Both the position numbers and the translations under genes were made by a program. Positions 33,990 through 44,930 of a DNA stretch of 64,000 bases are shown here, in pieces. How positions within the stretch are numbered: position 1 is the stretch's first letter; each line of letters begins with the position of its first letter. This DNA is from Maratus speciosus (lineage: Eukaryota; Arthropoda; Arachnida; Araneae; Salticidae): positions 476,832,806 through 476,896,805 of the forward strand of contig OZ010795.1 in NCBI GenBank assembly GCA_963932465.1, in the 5' to 3' direction. The notes below the pieces were generated by a model that worked only from the letters and a program-made list of their open reading frames with translations, was not told where the DNA came from and did not search any database.

Positions 33990-34620
33990 GCATAATTTTT
34001 GTACTTGTTTAATAATAAATTTGGGTACTTGGATATGTTAAAAAAACATCAGTATACAATTTCTTTTTTCAGTTAAAAATAAATTTAGAGCAATTTCTAA
34101 TTAATTACTAAATGTTTAGCTTACTCTTCTATTCATAATTAAAATAGAGTTTTTTAAGCAAACATGTGTTACAAGATGAAGGATAAAATAAAACAATCTC
34201 TGTTTAGTGTCTACAAAATATTTTTCTTTAATCAGCAGTTTGTTCTAACATCCCACAGATTTTTGAATTAGAAATTTTCAATCTAAAGTGTAACTAAATA
34301 TATTCCTCGAAAACTTCATTATCATTCATCTTTTTTACGAATAATATTATTAATTAGAGTTATTTTCATGAAAAATCTCCCTTTTAAGACCCATTCGATA
34401 ATAACACTATTTGATCAGGGCAACTGAATTGAAATACGTCAGTTTTTATGAAGAACACTTTTGATTAAAGGAGGAGAATTAATGCGTATTTTTATTAATT
34501 ATTTTTACTTTCTTCGATCATCAATAAAAGAAAGCATTGTAATCGAAAAAATTTTCGAATTCTGCTTTTCGACGGATTTACAGGTTTTAGTAATCAGAGA
34601 TCACAAAAACATGCTTTTAC
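33990..34620. other. Unassigned AT-rich sequence
   Basis: No gene recognised. A TCTGTCTGTGCGTGTGTG run at 34629-34646 precedes the next tandem array. Confidence 0.35.
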
Positions 34621-34679
34621 AAAATATCTGTCTGTGCGTGTGTGCCCCCATGTGTATGTGTGTCGCCATTATACCATCG

Positions 34680-36765
34680 AAAAGTGTATTAAGTTCTGCA
34701 TAGAACTGAGCCAAATTTTTGGTGTATGATTTTGGCTATGGCAAGTAAGTTCTCGTCTAATTTCGAAATATTCCGCCAGAAGGGGGCACTGTAATTGCAG
34801 TTTTTCTGGCAATTTCATTATTGCACTATCAAAAAGCGTATGAAGTTATGCATATAACTTAACTGCATTTTTGAGTATGTTTTTGGCTCTGGCCAACAGG
34901 CCCAATTTGGAAATATTCCACTTGAAGGGGGCTCTGTAATAGCGATTTTTGTGCGATTTCCATTATTGTACCATAGAAAAGTGTATGAAGTTATGCATGG
35001 AATTGAACGGAATTTTATATTTTTGGCTATTGCCAGCAGGTCCTCTTTGAAGTTGGAAGTATTCTGCCGAAAGGGGATGCTGTAATAGCAATTTTTGTGC
35101 CATTTTCATTATTGTACTTTCGACAAGTGTATGAAGTTATGCACAAAATTCAACCAAATTTCATACTTATGTTTTTGGCTATGGTAAGCAGCCTTGCTTG
35201 CATTTGGAAATATTCCGCCAGAAGGGGGTGCTGTAATAGCGTTTTTTGTGCGATTTTCATTATTGTACCATCAAAAAGTGTATGAAGTTATACATAGAAT
35301 TGAAACAAAATTTTTGTATATCTGTTTGACTATAGCAGGTCCTCCACTAATCTGGAAATATTCCGCCAAACTGGGAGATGTAATAGCAATTTTTGTGCCA
35401 TTTTCATTATAGTCACATCGAAAAGTTTATGAAGTTATGATAGAATCGAGCCAAATTTAATATTTATGTTTTGGGTTATGGCAAGCAGGTCCTTCTCGAA
35501 TTTGCAAATATTCCGCCATGAGGGGTTCCTGTAACATCAATTTTTGCGCATTTCCATTATTGTACAGTCGTGGAAAAAAAAGTAAACACCCCCTACTAAC
35601 TCAGCAACCATTTATCGTAGAAGAAAGTTACTGGTACCGAACAATTGGAAGTAAAGTCTACTTTTAAATGATGTATATAAAATTTGTTTAGGGGGCCATC
35701 TACATATTAGAACGAACCATAACTTCATTTTTTTCAATGGCAATACCCAATTCTGACAGAATAAATGAACTCTACACCCTTCAATTAGCCTAAAAACAAA
35801 TTTTTATGCAATTCGTACCATAAGTTTCTGAGAAATTAATTATTTTAAAACGAGGGGATTTTAAGGGCTGTATCCAAATTGAAGTTGGATACTCGATTGC
35901 TAACCGAGAGAGCCCCCTTCTTGATAAAGGCACTTTAAGCAGTCAATGGAGCCTGTTAGATAACAAGGCAGCAGAAGAAATTTCAAAATATCTACTCACT
36001 TCTATCACAGACGGCCCCTTAAATTATCATTTTGCCGTTTTTTAAGCATAATTTGAAAACTATTTGGAAGAAAAGTGTGAAAATTTGGATTTTCATAAAG
36101 CAGGACTTAATAAATCTAACTCCATCAAAAAAATTGTAGGTTGCAATTCATAATTTTTTTCGAATATTAATTTCATAATTCATAATTCAATCATAAAATT
36201 ATAAAAATTGCAAATTCAGCGTATTTATGTTTGGGCACATTAGTTTTATTGCTACACAAAAAATTAGCACATTAGGAGCATAGTTTCAGGAGATATAAAT
36301 AAAAATATGAAAATGTAATTTAACATTAGAAGCACTAAATTTTGAATGCTTATAATTCAAAAACTTATCATTCAAATGACTTGAAATTTGGTTTCTAGGT
36401 ATAGTTTGAACCGAAGATTTGAAATATCTCGTTAAAATTGGGTATTGCTATTGAAAAAAATGAGGTTTGGGTTCGTTTTAATATGTAGATGACCCCCTAA
36501 GCAAATTTTATATACATCATTTAAAAGTAGACGTTATTTCAAATCGTTCGGTATCAGTAGCTTCCGTCTACTGTAATTTGTTGAAGAGTTAGTAGGGGGT
36601 GTTTACTTTTTTTTTTCCACGACTGTACCTTGAAAAAGTGACTGAAGTTATACAAAGAATTGAACCAAATTTCATAATCATGTTTTTGGCTATGGTAAGC
36701 AGGCCCTCCTTGAATTTCGAAATATTCTGAAGGAAGGAGGTAATAGCAATTGTTGTATAATGTTC
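34680..36765 (+). repeat. Tandem array, ~148-bp period, seven units, interrupted
   Basis: The block GTGTATGAAGTTATGCAT begins at about 34684, 34836, 34981, 35127, 35278 and 35425, then again at 36638 after a MITE. Spacings are 145-152 bp. Each unit contains TTTTTGGCTATGG, GGAAATATTCCGCC and CTGTAATAGCAATTTTTGTG. The sequence is unrelated to the 32.1-kb array by eye, although the period is almost the same. Confidence 0.88.
35565..36625. mobile_element. TA-flanked MITE with ~250-bp inverted repeats
   Basis: CAGTCGTGGAAAAAAAAGTA at the left is inverted at the right end (GTTTACTTTTT..CCACGACTG). Pairing extends inward for about 250 bp, through ACCCCCTACTAACTC and TTTAAATGATGTATATAAAA. TA lies outside both ends (35563-35564 and 36626-36627). 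Removing the element and one TA restores the ~148-bp tandem unit. No transposase frame. A Tc1/mariner-type non-autonomous element. Confidence 0.9.
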
Positions 36766-37289
36766 TCGATTTTTCCTAGTCCTATTTTACATCGGTGGAA
36801 ATCGTGCTCTGACGGGAACTTCTGGTTATTCGCAAACAGCTGATGATAACAGAATAAAGAAAAAGTTATTGATTTTAATAAATAATATTACCATGATTAA
36901 CCGTTTTTTACTCCAAGTAATTCACTGAAGCAGAAATTTAAGATGAAAATGAAAGATGGTATAGTATTGAACTAATAATATTAAAGTAATAACATTTGTA
37001 ACTACTTTTTGAAAAATTCTGATGTACGATATAGAAGAAAGTTTTGGGATTGGCACTCCAAACAGGTTTATTTTATTAATAATTAGAAAAATTGCGAAGA
37101 AAATAATTGCAGAAATTTCCTTTTCATCACTTAAGTCAATGTTTATTATACGCGTTCAAAAAGTATATAAAGAAATCAGAAGAAAAAAAAAACGACCAAC
37201 ATTTTGTTATAGGTGTTAACAAATCACACAGTTGTCTTTAAAAGAAAGAAAAAATAGCGTGTCTGACTATCATGATTGATTTTCTTTAT
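36766..37289. other. Unassigned AT-rich sequence
   Basis: No recognised feature. Confidence 0.3.
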
Positions 37290-37530
37290 TTTTATTAATG
37301 AAGAGATGTTTCACTCATTTTCATTAACTATAGTACTTCTTTGAGTTCTAGGAAGGCATTAATAAAAGTTTATTTGCATGCTGACATCTTAGTCCTTCTG
37401 ATTTTGTAATAATTGTTTCATATATACTGGGGAGCAGGGGAGGATTCATTAACCACATTAATTTTAAATGTAACACATTCAAACATCAGCTAATATCAAG
37501 ATTAGATGTTGACTTTGATAAGGTCATTAT
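37290..37530 (+). repeat. Direct repeat flanking the nested block, left copy
   Basis: Diverged direct repeat of 41998-42235, sharing TTTATTAATGA, ATATACTGGGGAGCAGGGG and AGCTAATATCAAGATTA. The two copies bracket the fold-back element, in the way that LTR-like or pLTR-like units would. The identity is unknown. Confidence 0.5.
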
Positions 37531-37713
37531 ACATATTTTAAATCTTTATTAATGATACAGATGCAAGTATAATTAAAAGTAATAAGTCTTAATTACGTCC
37601 AGTAATAACCATATTACAATATATATTCCAAACAGAAAAATGAAAACATATATTAAAATATTTATTTATTTAAAAGATGTTACTAAAAACACATTAAAAG
37701 TACGTTAAAAACC

Positions 37714-37760
37714 TATATTGACATGTTTCTACTTCTTCATTGTGTCGTCATCAAAATGTA
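37714..37760 (-). ncRNA. Hammerhead-like motif, left arm
   Basis: On the minus strand the order is TTGATGA, a short hairpin, then AGAAACATGTC, the inverted counterpart of the motif at 41844. The first base of the CTGATGA box is changed to T and stem II is poor. Confidence 0.25.
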
Positions 37761-39047
37761 TAAGAGAAATTAAAAATACAATGCATATGAAAACTGGAAA
37801 AGAAAATACAAACAAGTAAATTTACTACAACGCCTTCTACAGCTCATATTCAAAATATTAGAATAATTACTTTTTTTTTTTACAAATTGAAAATATCGTT
37901 TGGTAATTTAATGTCTTTTAATGCAAATAAGCAGACGATATTTTTATTAAGAACTCATTGTTGATAAAACTTATTTATTATCTTAAAATTAATATTATTT
38001 TTGGAAAGATTAATTGAAAAAAAATTATTTTGAAAAGTCAAAATATTAGAATATTTATTCAAGTGGTTCAAAATATTAGAATATTTCACATTAATTCATC
38101 TTTAATTATTACCAATTCGTAACTGGTGGCTTCATTGATTACATTCAGACGATTTTATTTAAAATTAGTATTCTTTTTGCAGTTTGTTTGCTTTTTCGTA
38201 TTAAATTAGGTCGTGTGAGTGATATTCCTGAATCTATTAAACTTCGTATGGTTGATTTGTATCGACATGGTAAAAATCAATGTTATATCGCGAATTATTT
38301 ACATTTTTCGCAATTAAGCGTTAGTAAAATACTAACACAATATTAAAAAAGGGGAACATTTCAAAATAATCGTCGAAATGGCGGCCGAAAACCAAAAACA
38401 TCTGCTAGAGATCACAGGAAACTGAAGCGTTTAGTTAAGAAAAACCATTTTAAAAGTGTGTGATTTTCTCACCGAAATGGAAAGGGGAAGGAAGTGAAGT
38501 TTCTACATCGATAACATTAAGACGTCTCCATAAATTTAAGTTGAATCTCGTGTATCGAAAACAAAACCTCTCATGACTGCAAAACAAAAGCGTATAAGAT
38601 TGAATTGGTGTAAACCAAGACGTTTATGGAACGAAGAATATTAGAAAAATATAGAGGAAAAGGTCCAAATACCGGCTACCACTTTTGTTTTCAATCTAGA
38701 TCATACATTTTTCAAAATTTATAAAACAAAAAGTGACAGCAGGGTACCTTGACACGTCTTACACCTGTTTAGAGAAAAATCAGTTTAAAAGGCGTTTTTT
38801 GTTTATAAGAAGCAAAATTCCGAAAGTCTGCAAATTTTGAGTTTTTAAAATGGGGTCTAAATACCGGCTACCTAAGTTGTTTCCCAAAAGATCACACAAA
38901 TAGAGCTAATGTCAATTATTAAACAATAAGAATATTATTTTAATAAATTGTATTTATTAATAACATTTCTTATGCACAGAAAAAAATACGCAATTTTTAA
39001 TAAACATGTATTTTTGTCAGATTTCTAAAATTCTTTTCGATTATCTC

Positions 39048-39317
39048 TCACAGTCTTCTTCCCATTATGTTTCTAATTTTGTTTTTTATCGTGTAAAACA
39101 AAAAAAAAAGCTTACTGATTGAAATGAGAATTATTTTATCTGAAAAAATCAAGAGCATAATATCACTCTCTGCGTCGGTATAGTCCCTATCAACCCACAT
39201 ATTGAATTCATAACATTGAACCCTGAATCCCCTCTCCCATTCTTGTCCACAGAGAAAGCACCCATGCAGAAGACACAAATTTAACATCTTCCTCTGTTGG
39301 ATATTTACCCTTTTCAC
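39048..39317 (-). pseudogene. pogo/Tigger-like C-terminal zinc-finger relic
   Basis: The frame reads MLNLCLLHGCFLCGQEWERG then VQCYEFNMWVDRDYTDAESD. The pattern C-x2-C ... W-x-R/Q-C-x2-x-x2-W-V-x3-(C)-T resembles the small PHD-like finger at the C-terminus of many arthropod pogo transposases, with the second CxxC and the His/Cys pair partly lost. The DDE domain is absent. It lies inside the TA-flanked element at 38654-40358, which is consistent with that superfamily. Confidence 0.5.
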
Positions 39318-39381
39318 TCTTTTTTAGACCTCTCGCTGCGTAATTGTTTTATCAAAATAGCTTCAAAAATTGCGTATTTAA

Positions 39382-39638
39382 CCCCTTTGCGACGAGCGTC
39401 TTTTAAGAATTTTTATTCTTTTGTCACCGGTTTTTTAAAAATAAAAGTTTTTGTCTAATTTATCCGGGAAAATGCTCCGATTAAATAAGGCATAATTTAC
39501 AATAAAAGAATAAATGGTGGGAATAATCAAGGAGGGTTAATTAGACGGAAAAAATGCATCCCCGACGAAATCTTAGGTTGCGCAAATTTTGCTACTTTTA
39601 CGATGCCCAAGGAAATCTCGGGTTGCGCAGCGAGAGGG
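39382..39638. mobile_element. TTAA-flanked MITE nested in the pogo-like element
   Basis: CCCCTTTGCGACGAGCG at the left and GCGCAGCGAGAGGG at the right are imperfect inverted ends between TTAA (39378-39381) and TTAA (39639-39642). The subterminal repeat TAGGTTGCGCA/CGGGTTGCGCA occurs twice near the right. Probably mobilised by a piggyBac-type transposase. Confidence 0.65.
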
Positions 39639-41843
39639 TTAAAATCAAATTTCTGCCTCTTTCACCTGATTTACTCCGTCATTTTTTTCTTTCTCTTCAC
39701 TTTCTCTAACATTTATTACAGGCAATTTTGTAGTGTCCAACAGCTCTTTTTTGGAAAGTGATCCGATAACCAGTGTCGGTCCTGAAGAATTACGGCCATG
39801 GTTGCTTTTTTCATATTACGAAATGGGACGGGGACTATTTCTGAACTATCTAAATTAATTTATTATTTATGGAACAATTTAAATTAATTTATTTTCCTCC
39901 CCTTCAAGCAGAGTAACTGAGAGAAGTCCAAATACCGGCTAGCCGGTATTTAGACCACTCTAGGTAGCCGGTATTCGGACCACTGCTATGTTTAAGTTAA
40001 AACCGGTATTACACATTCATATAATAAAATACCAATATTGTGCGCGTGGCAATTGAGCGCTAAATATGTCTAGAAAATAACTTAATCAGCAATTCAAGTC
40101 AATATATGATCAGTATATTTAAAAAAAATGAGAAACACATATCTGAAAAACTTTTGATGTAAAAGATTACGTAGAATCGACACTTTTGCATTTACTATTT
40201 GTAAATGACACAGACTTCAGCGACGTACTTTTCGTAACTTTCTTCTCTCAGTTAAAGTTACAAACTCTGCCTATCACCTCTAGGCTGCGCTGCGCTCAGT
40301 TCTCAGAACACCTAGTAGCCGGTATTTGGACCCTAGCCGGTATTTGGACCTTTTCCTCTATTATTTAGTGATGAAAGTATGTTTTGTGTTTCATACGGTA
40401 ATCAAGGTATTCAAGTTTGAAGAATGAAGCAAACAGCATTTGATAAGGAATCCCTTAAACGTTCTATAAAATTTGCTGCTAGTGCCATAGTTTGGGGTTG
40501 CATGAGTGCAGAAGGACCTGAAAAGTTATGCTTCATCTACGAAAAGGTTAACTCTCAGATATATCAAGAATTTTTGGAATATTACATGATTCCATCATCA
40601 GAAGATTTGTTTGAAGATTATTTCTTTCTTTCAACAAGATTTAGCGTCACCGCATAACTCGGTGTCAACTAGGAATTGAACGCAACACGTCTTCTTTGGC
40701 CACCAAACTCACCAGACCTTAATACCATCGAACACTTATGATGTATAATGAAGAAAAAACCTCCGAGAATATCCTCCTTCAAGTAAAACTGAGTTAGTGG
40801 CACGTATAAAGTCTATTTGGGCTTATATTGATAGAAATGTTTGTAAACACCTTGTATATAGTATGCAAGATCGATTGTACCCTGTTTTGAAAGCTAAAGG
40901 AGATGCTACAAAATATTAACTACCATTTACTTCAGATTCATAAGGCAATATTGTTGCGTAAAATAAAATATTCTAATATTTTGAACCAATCTAAATTTTA
41001 TTCTAATATTTTGATGTGTTTCGGAAAGCTGTATACCTAATTTATTGTACTGTATTTTATAATTTGTAAATGTTAAAATCTTATCTAAACATTCCATATT
41101 AAATTTATAAGAAATTTAATTGCATTTACTTAGTATCAAAATAAATAAATGAAATATAATTTTTCCTTATCAGTTTTTCTCTATTATTCTAATATTTTGA
41201 ATATGAGCTGTACATTTTCCCTATCGCACGTGTTCCTTCTATGTCGCGATTCCGCAAGTTGTCTAACTACTCAATCTATATATTCGCGATGCGAAAAGAT
41301 ACAGAGAGTTTCAAAACCCTGAACCAATTGAATAAATCTCAATGGACTCTCTTATAAATAATTGCAAATAAAAATTAGACATGTAGATTAATCTATTCTC
41401 ATTAAAAAGTGTGTTAATGCTCTCTGTTTGATTAAGATACTAAATAATGAATACTTTATACATAAAATACTTTATATATAAAGTATTCAGTATTCCTGGA
41501 TACTGATAACTGCTTTATCCCAGTTGAATCAAATAGAGAGCATTAACATATTTTTTAAGAGAGTATATTAACTACAGCTCTCATTTTTATTAACAATTAT
41601 TTATAAGACGTTCATTGAGAATTATTTAAGAGGTTCAGGGGTTTGTAACGATACGTTATCTTTTCGCATCGCGAATATATGGATTGAGTGGTTGGGCAAC
41701 TTGCGGCATACTAAGCATACTAGAAGGAACACGTGCGATAGCAAAAATGTAGGGGGGGGGGGGAGGGTATATGTTTACTTATTTGTATTCGATTAAATTT
41801 TTTTCTCCAGTTTTCATATGCATTGTATTTGTAATTTCAGTTA

Positions 41844-41890
41844 TACATTCTGATGACTACTCAGTGAAGGAGTTGAAACATGTCAATATA
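41844..41890 (+). ncRNA. Hammerhead-like motif, right arm
   Basis: TACATT (41844-41849) can pair with AATATA (41885-41890) at five of six positions as stem I. CTGATGA follows at 41850-41856, then ACTC/GAGT as stem II with two extra bases, GAAA (41875-41878) and a two-base-pair stem III closing before GTC (41882-41884). Confidence 0.35.
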
Positions 41891-41997
41891 GGTTTTTAAT
41901 ATACTTTTAATGTGTTTTTAGTAACGTATTTTAAGCAAATACATATTTTAATAAATGTTTCGAATTTTCTGTTTGGAATATATATTGTGATATCTTT

Positions 41998-42235
41998 ATT
42001 AATGAGGTTATAATTATCTAATTTTCATTATCTATTATAGTACTAGTTCGAGATCCAGGGAACAATTAATAGAAGTTTATTTAATACAGAAATCTTACAT
42101 ATACTGATTTTATGTTGTGTTTTTGCATATATACAGGGGAGGAGCGGAGCATTAATTAACCATATTAATTTAAAAATTAAAACATTCAAACATAAGCTAA
42201 TATCAAGATTAAATGTCGACTAATATGTTTATTAT
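41998..42235 (+). repeat. Direct repeat flanking the nested block, right copy
   Basis: Diverged copy of 37290-37530 in the same orientation, sharing TTTATTAATGA, ATATACAGGGGAGGAG and AGCTAATATCAAGATTAAAT. Confidence 0.5.
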
Positions 42236-42501
42236 AATTTAATATACATAGTTTAGTTTATTGAAGAGATGCAAAACCAACAGAGCATGTTTTGAAGAGT
42301 TTGTTTTCTTTGTTAAATCACTTTACCTTTACCCTCATGATTATTATTCAATTTATCAGATATACAAAATTAAATAGATTTTGTCTTTTGTAAGTTATAG
42401 TTAATTTTGTTATGCGGAAAACTGATTATACATAAACCCCATACAGTGGGACATTTGATGAATCTGTGCGGCAATATTTTTTATTATTTTAGTTAATTTA
42501 A

Positions 42502-43071
42502 TCCTTTCGACCCTGAATGCTTTTTCAGTTTAGGGTAAAAATCACTTTTACGCTAGTAAAATTAAAAGTAACTAACCAAATCCACAAGTTAGGTTTTAAT
42601 GAAATTTACCGAATATGTTAGTTCCTGAAACCTAACTAATGAAGTTATTTCGCATTTTTTGCACATGACAATAGTTGAATGAAGAATTTTGAAGACGTTT
42701 GGATAATGTCGTATTACAACAGGATTTATCAGGCATAAAAACATACAAGTATTTTTTATTGTTTATCACAAATTATTCATTCGGAAAAGTTGTCCCTAAT
42801 TTAAGTTTAAAGCCTTTCGGCGTTTAGTTATTTCTTAAAGTACAAAAAATTAAAACTTTTGTCAACTTTTTGTTCGTTATTTTACTATTTCAAAGCTAGA
42901 TGACGCTACTTGTCCACTAAAAAGTCAAAATATAGAATACACGTATGTGATTATGAGGTTTTTACGTATATTCAAGGCGTTATAGTTTAAAGCATTTTAA
43001 AAGTATATGTAACCGCCAGGGTCGAACATATGTGACATAAAACATATATGTGACCGCCAGGGCCGAAAGAA
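42502..43071. mobile_element. TTAA-flanked MITE, TYCTTTCGRCCCTG ends
   Basis: TCCTTTCGACCCTG at the left and CAGGGCCGAAAGAA at the right, between TTAA at 42498-42501 and 43072-43075. A second CCGCCAGGGTCGAACATATG unit lies just inside the right end. 570 bp without coding content. The form fits piggyBac-type non-autonomous elements. Confidence 0.72.
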
Positions 43072-43075
43072 TTAA

Positions 43076-43998
43076 ATCCATTAGTTAATAAATAAATATG
43101 TTTTTACTAATAAATGTTTCTTTTATTTTCTGTAAAAATACAATAATTTTTTACGGTTTTACACGCATATTTACGGAAAATAACTAACAATATAAAAATA
43201 AAGTTAATAATTGTGTGCATAAATACATTCAAGTGTTAAAGCATGAATTTTCTACTAATTTTTCCACTTTAACTTTCTAAAAATTCATGTAAACAAATTA
43301 TGCCTTTGCATACCTATGATACCACTGGAGGGACAGGGACATTCAACTTACGATTTGTAAATTGCCAGGACTCCAAAGAGATAACAATCGTGTTTCTGTA
43401 AGATGAAGAAGTCTTGGATATAACTTTCCGTGCAAGTTTTTGTATAACATTTTGTCTGAGTAAGAAGGAAATTTATTAAGGGCTATGGAAATAGCCAAAA
43501 CTTCTAATTTTAATTAAGTTTTGATTGTTTTTAATATTTTTGTCTATGTATGTCTGTAGTCATATAATTTATGTATATTCAATTTTGTCCTTTGCACAAT
43601 AATTAAGGACTGGAATCATATTTTGAGTTCTTCGTTTATTTTCATATCAGTTTCTCGACAGGCTGTTTTCAATAACTAATAATAATGATTGCAAAGGTGA
43701 TATGTGAATTCACTTTTCTTTCTACTCAGTTATTTAAAATGATTATTTTTATCCCTTTTGGTCACTTTGGTGAACAAGTTTTTTTACTTCACCGGCAGTC
43801 CTTCTCTTTCTAGAGATTTTCTAACTTAAGCTGATTAACATGTTGGATACTTTAAAAAATTTTTCACAGTTTTATGTTTTTACCTTTTCTTTTCTTGTAT
43901 ATTTTACACAATTCAAGGAAAGCAGTGATATCAGTCGATTTGCATTCCTTTCATTCTCAAACATCCCTTCATTCCAATCGTTCTTCTTCTTCATGAAT
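43076..43998. other. Unassigned AT-rich sequence
   Basis: No recognised gene, repeat or paired ends. Confidence 0.3.
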
Positions 43999-44264
43999 AT
44001 ATCGTCGCCTCAGAGAAATAATAAGACATTTAATAATAATAAAAAATGAGATGCCTGACTTACTGCTATGAGAAACTGTGTTTGCATCTAGTGGAACTAC
44101 TTCTGAAACACAAAGTTATGTTTAATACTATATATCTCAGACGTGTTTTATAAAAATTTCCTACTGTTCCACAAGATGTACACACTGTTTTTCCTAGCAG
44201 TAAGTCAGGCATCTCATTTTCGATTATTACTAGATACCGTACTTTTGCTCTGAGGCGACGATAT
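43999..44264. mobile_element. MITE, ATATCGTCGCCTCAGAG ends
   Basis: ATATCGTCGCCTCAGAG at the left is inverted at the right end, and a second inverted pair AATGAGATGCCTGACTTACT lies further in (44046 and 44217). A truncated extra copy of the right end (GATTATTACTAGAT ... TCTCTGAGGTAACGATAT) lies at 44884-44928. Confidence 0.65.
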
Positions 44265-44268
44265 GTAA

Positions 44269-44883
44269 TCTATACTAATATTATAAAGAAGTAAAAATTG
44301 TTTGTTTGTTAGAGGTAATCTCTGGAGCTACCGAACCGATTTCAAAAGTAATGGTATCAAAATGATGGTGTTAGTCCAACTTAGAACATAGGCTATATTT
44401 TATGTCGGTGCCACTACCCCAAAGGGGGTGCAGGCGCAAAAAACGTTCTAAAAATGCGATTTTTGCGTTACTGAAGGGCCTAGAAATAAGAAATTTGGAA
44501 TATTAGTTACTTATATGATATAAATGATGTCTAAGAACAGTTCTTAAACAATTCAAAATTTAAAAGGGGTGAAAATGCACAAAAAGCGTTCTAAAAAACG
44601 TCCTAAATGGTAGTTTCTACATAATCTCAGGAAATACCAAACCGATTTAAAAAATATTGGTGTCAAAATTATGGTGACAACGCTTGCTCCAATATAGGCT
44701 ATATTTTATGTCGGTGCCACTACCCCAAAGGTGGTGCAGGGGCAAAAACCGTTCTAAAAATGCGATTTTTGTGTTACTGAAGGGCCTAGAAATATGAAAT
44801 TTGAAATATTAGCTACTTATTTGATGTAAAGGATTTCTAAGAACAGTTCTTAAACAATTCGAAATTTAAATGGGGTGAAAATG
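44269..44883 (+). mobile_element. Helitron-like 5' end with an internal ~300-bp duplication
   Basis: Begins TCTATACTAATATTATAAAG after host A, closely resembling 5' ends of arthropod Helitrons. The block from AACCGATTTCAAAAG/AACCGATTTAAAAAA through TATGTCGGTGCCACTACCCC and TACTGAAGGGCCTAGAAATA to AACAATTC is present twice, about 315 bp apart. No 3' hairpin and CTAG end was found; the segment stops at a MITE fragment. Confidence 0.5.
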
Positions 44884-44930
44884 CGATTATTACTAGATGT
44901 CTTACTGTTTCTCTGAGGTAACGATATATG

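Larger units (their letters stand above)
38654..40358 (-). mobile_element. pogo-like element with TA duplication and repeated CCAAATACCGG motif
   Basis: The ends are GAGGAAAAGGTCCAAATACC and its inverted partner GGTATTTGGACCTTTTCCTC, with TA on each side (38652-38653 and 40359-40360). The word (G)GTCCAAATACCGGCTA occurs near both ends and in several subterminal positions (about 38663, 38854, 39928, 39966, 40316 and 40334), partly as a head-to-head palindrome at 39928-39955. A zinc-finger-like coding relic on the minus strand supports a pogo/Tigger origin. Confidence 0.7.
38209..40918 (+). pseudogene. Tc1-like transposase pseudogene split by an insertion
   Basis: The N-terminal half (from about 38209) reads SDIPESIKLRMVDLYRHGKN and LHFSQLSVSKILTQY, then GGRKPKTSARDHRKLKRLVK, the Tc1 DNA-binding domains. 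After several stops it reaches LWNEEY-stop-KN at 38650, where the pogo-like element enters. Beyond it, LFSDESMFCVSYGNQGIQV carries the first Asp (40370-40372), FQQDLASPHNS the second (40638-40640) and WPPNSPDLNTIEHLW the third (40715-40717). Joining the halves across the TA site keeps the frame (K-N-I-L-F-S-D-E). A deletion and frameshift lie between the second and third Asp, so it was already decaying. Confidence 0.9.
37840..41210 (+). mobile_element. Tc1-like element, interrupted by a pogo-like element
   Basis: The terminal repeats are CAGCTCATATTCAAAATATT at the left and AATATTTTGAATATGAGCTG at the right, with TA at 37838-37839 and 41211-41212. Without the 1705-bp pogo-like insertion and its TA, the element is about 1.66 kb, the usual Tc1 size. 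Confidence 0.9.
37610..42000. mobile_element. Fold-back element (~1 kb) opened by nested insertions
   Basis: When the Tc1-like insertion (37840-41210 plus one TA) is removed, the left arm (37610-37839 plus 41211-41478) pairs with the right arm (about 41478-42000). Matching words include AACCTATATTGACATGTTTC, AATACAATGCATATGAAAAC, CTATCGCACGTGTTCCTTCTA and CATATATTCGCGATGCG in opposite orientations. The centre is near 41478 in an AT palindrome. No coding region. Each arm carries a hammerhead-like motif, which suggests a link to Penelope-like terminal repeats, but this is only inferred. Confidence 0.7.

Noticed and set aside
32100..36765. Regularly spaced repeats considered as a CRISPR array.
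   Set aside because: The whole ~147-bp unit is repeated and diverged, with no short conserved repeat plus unique spacers, and the context is eukaryotic transposons.
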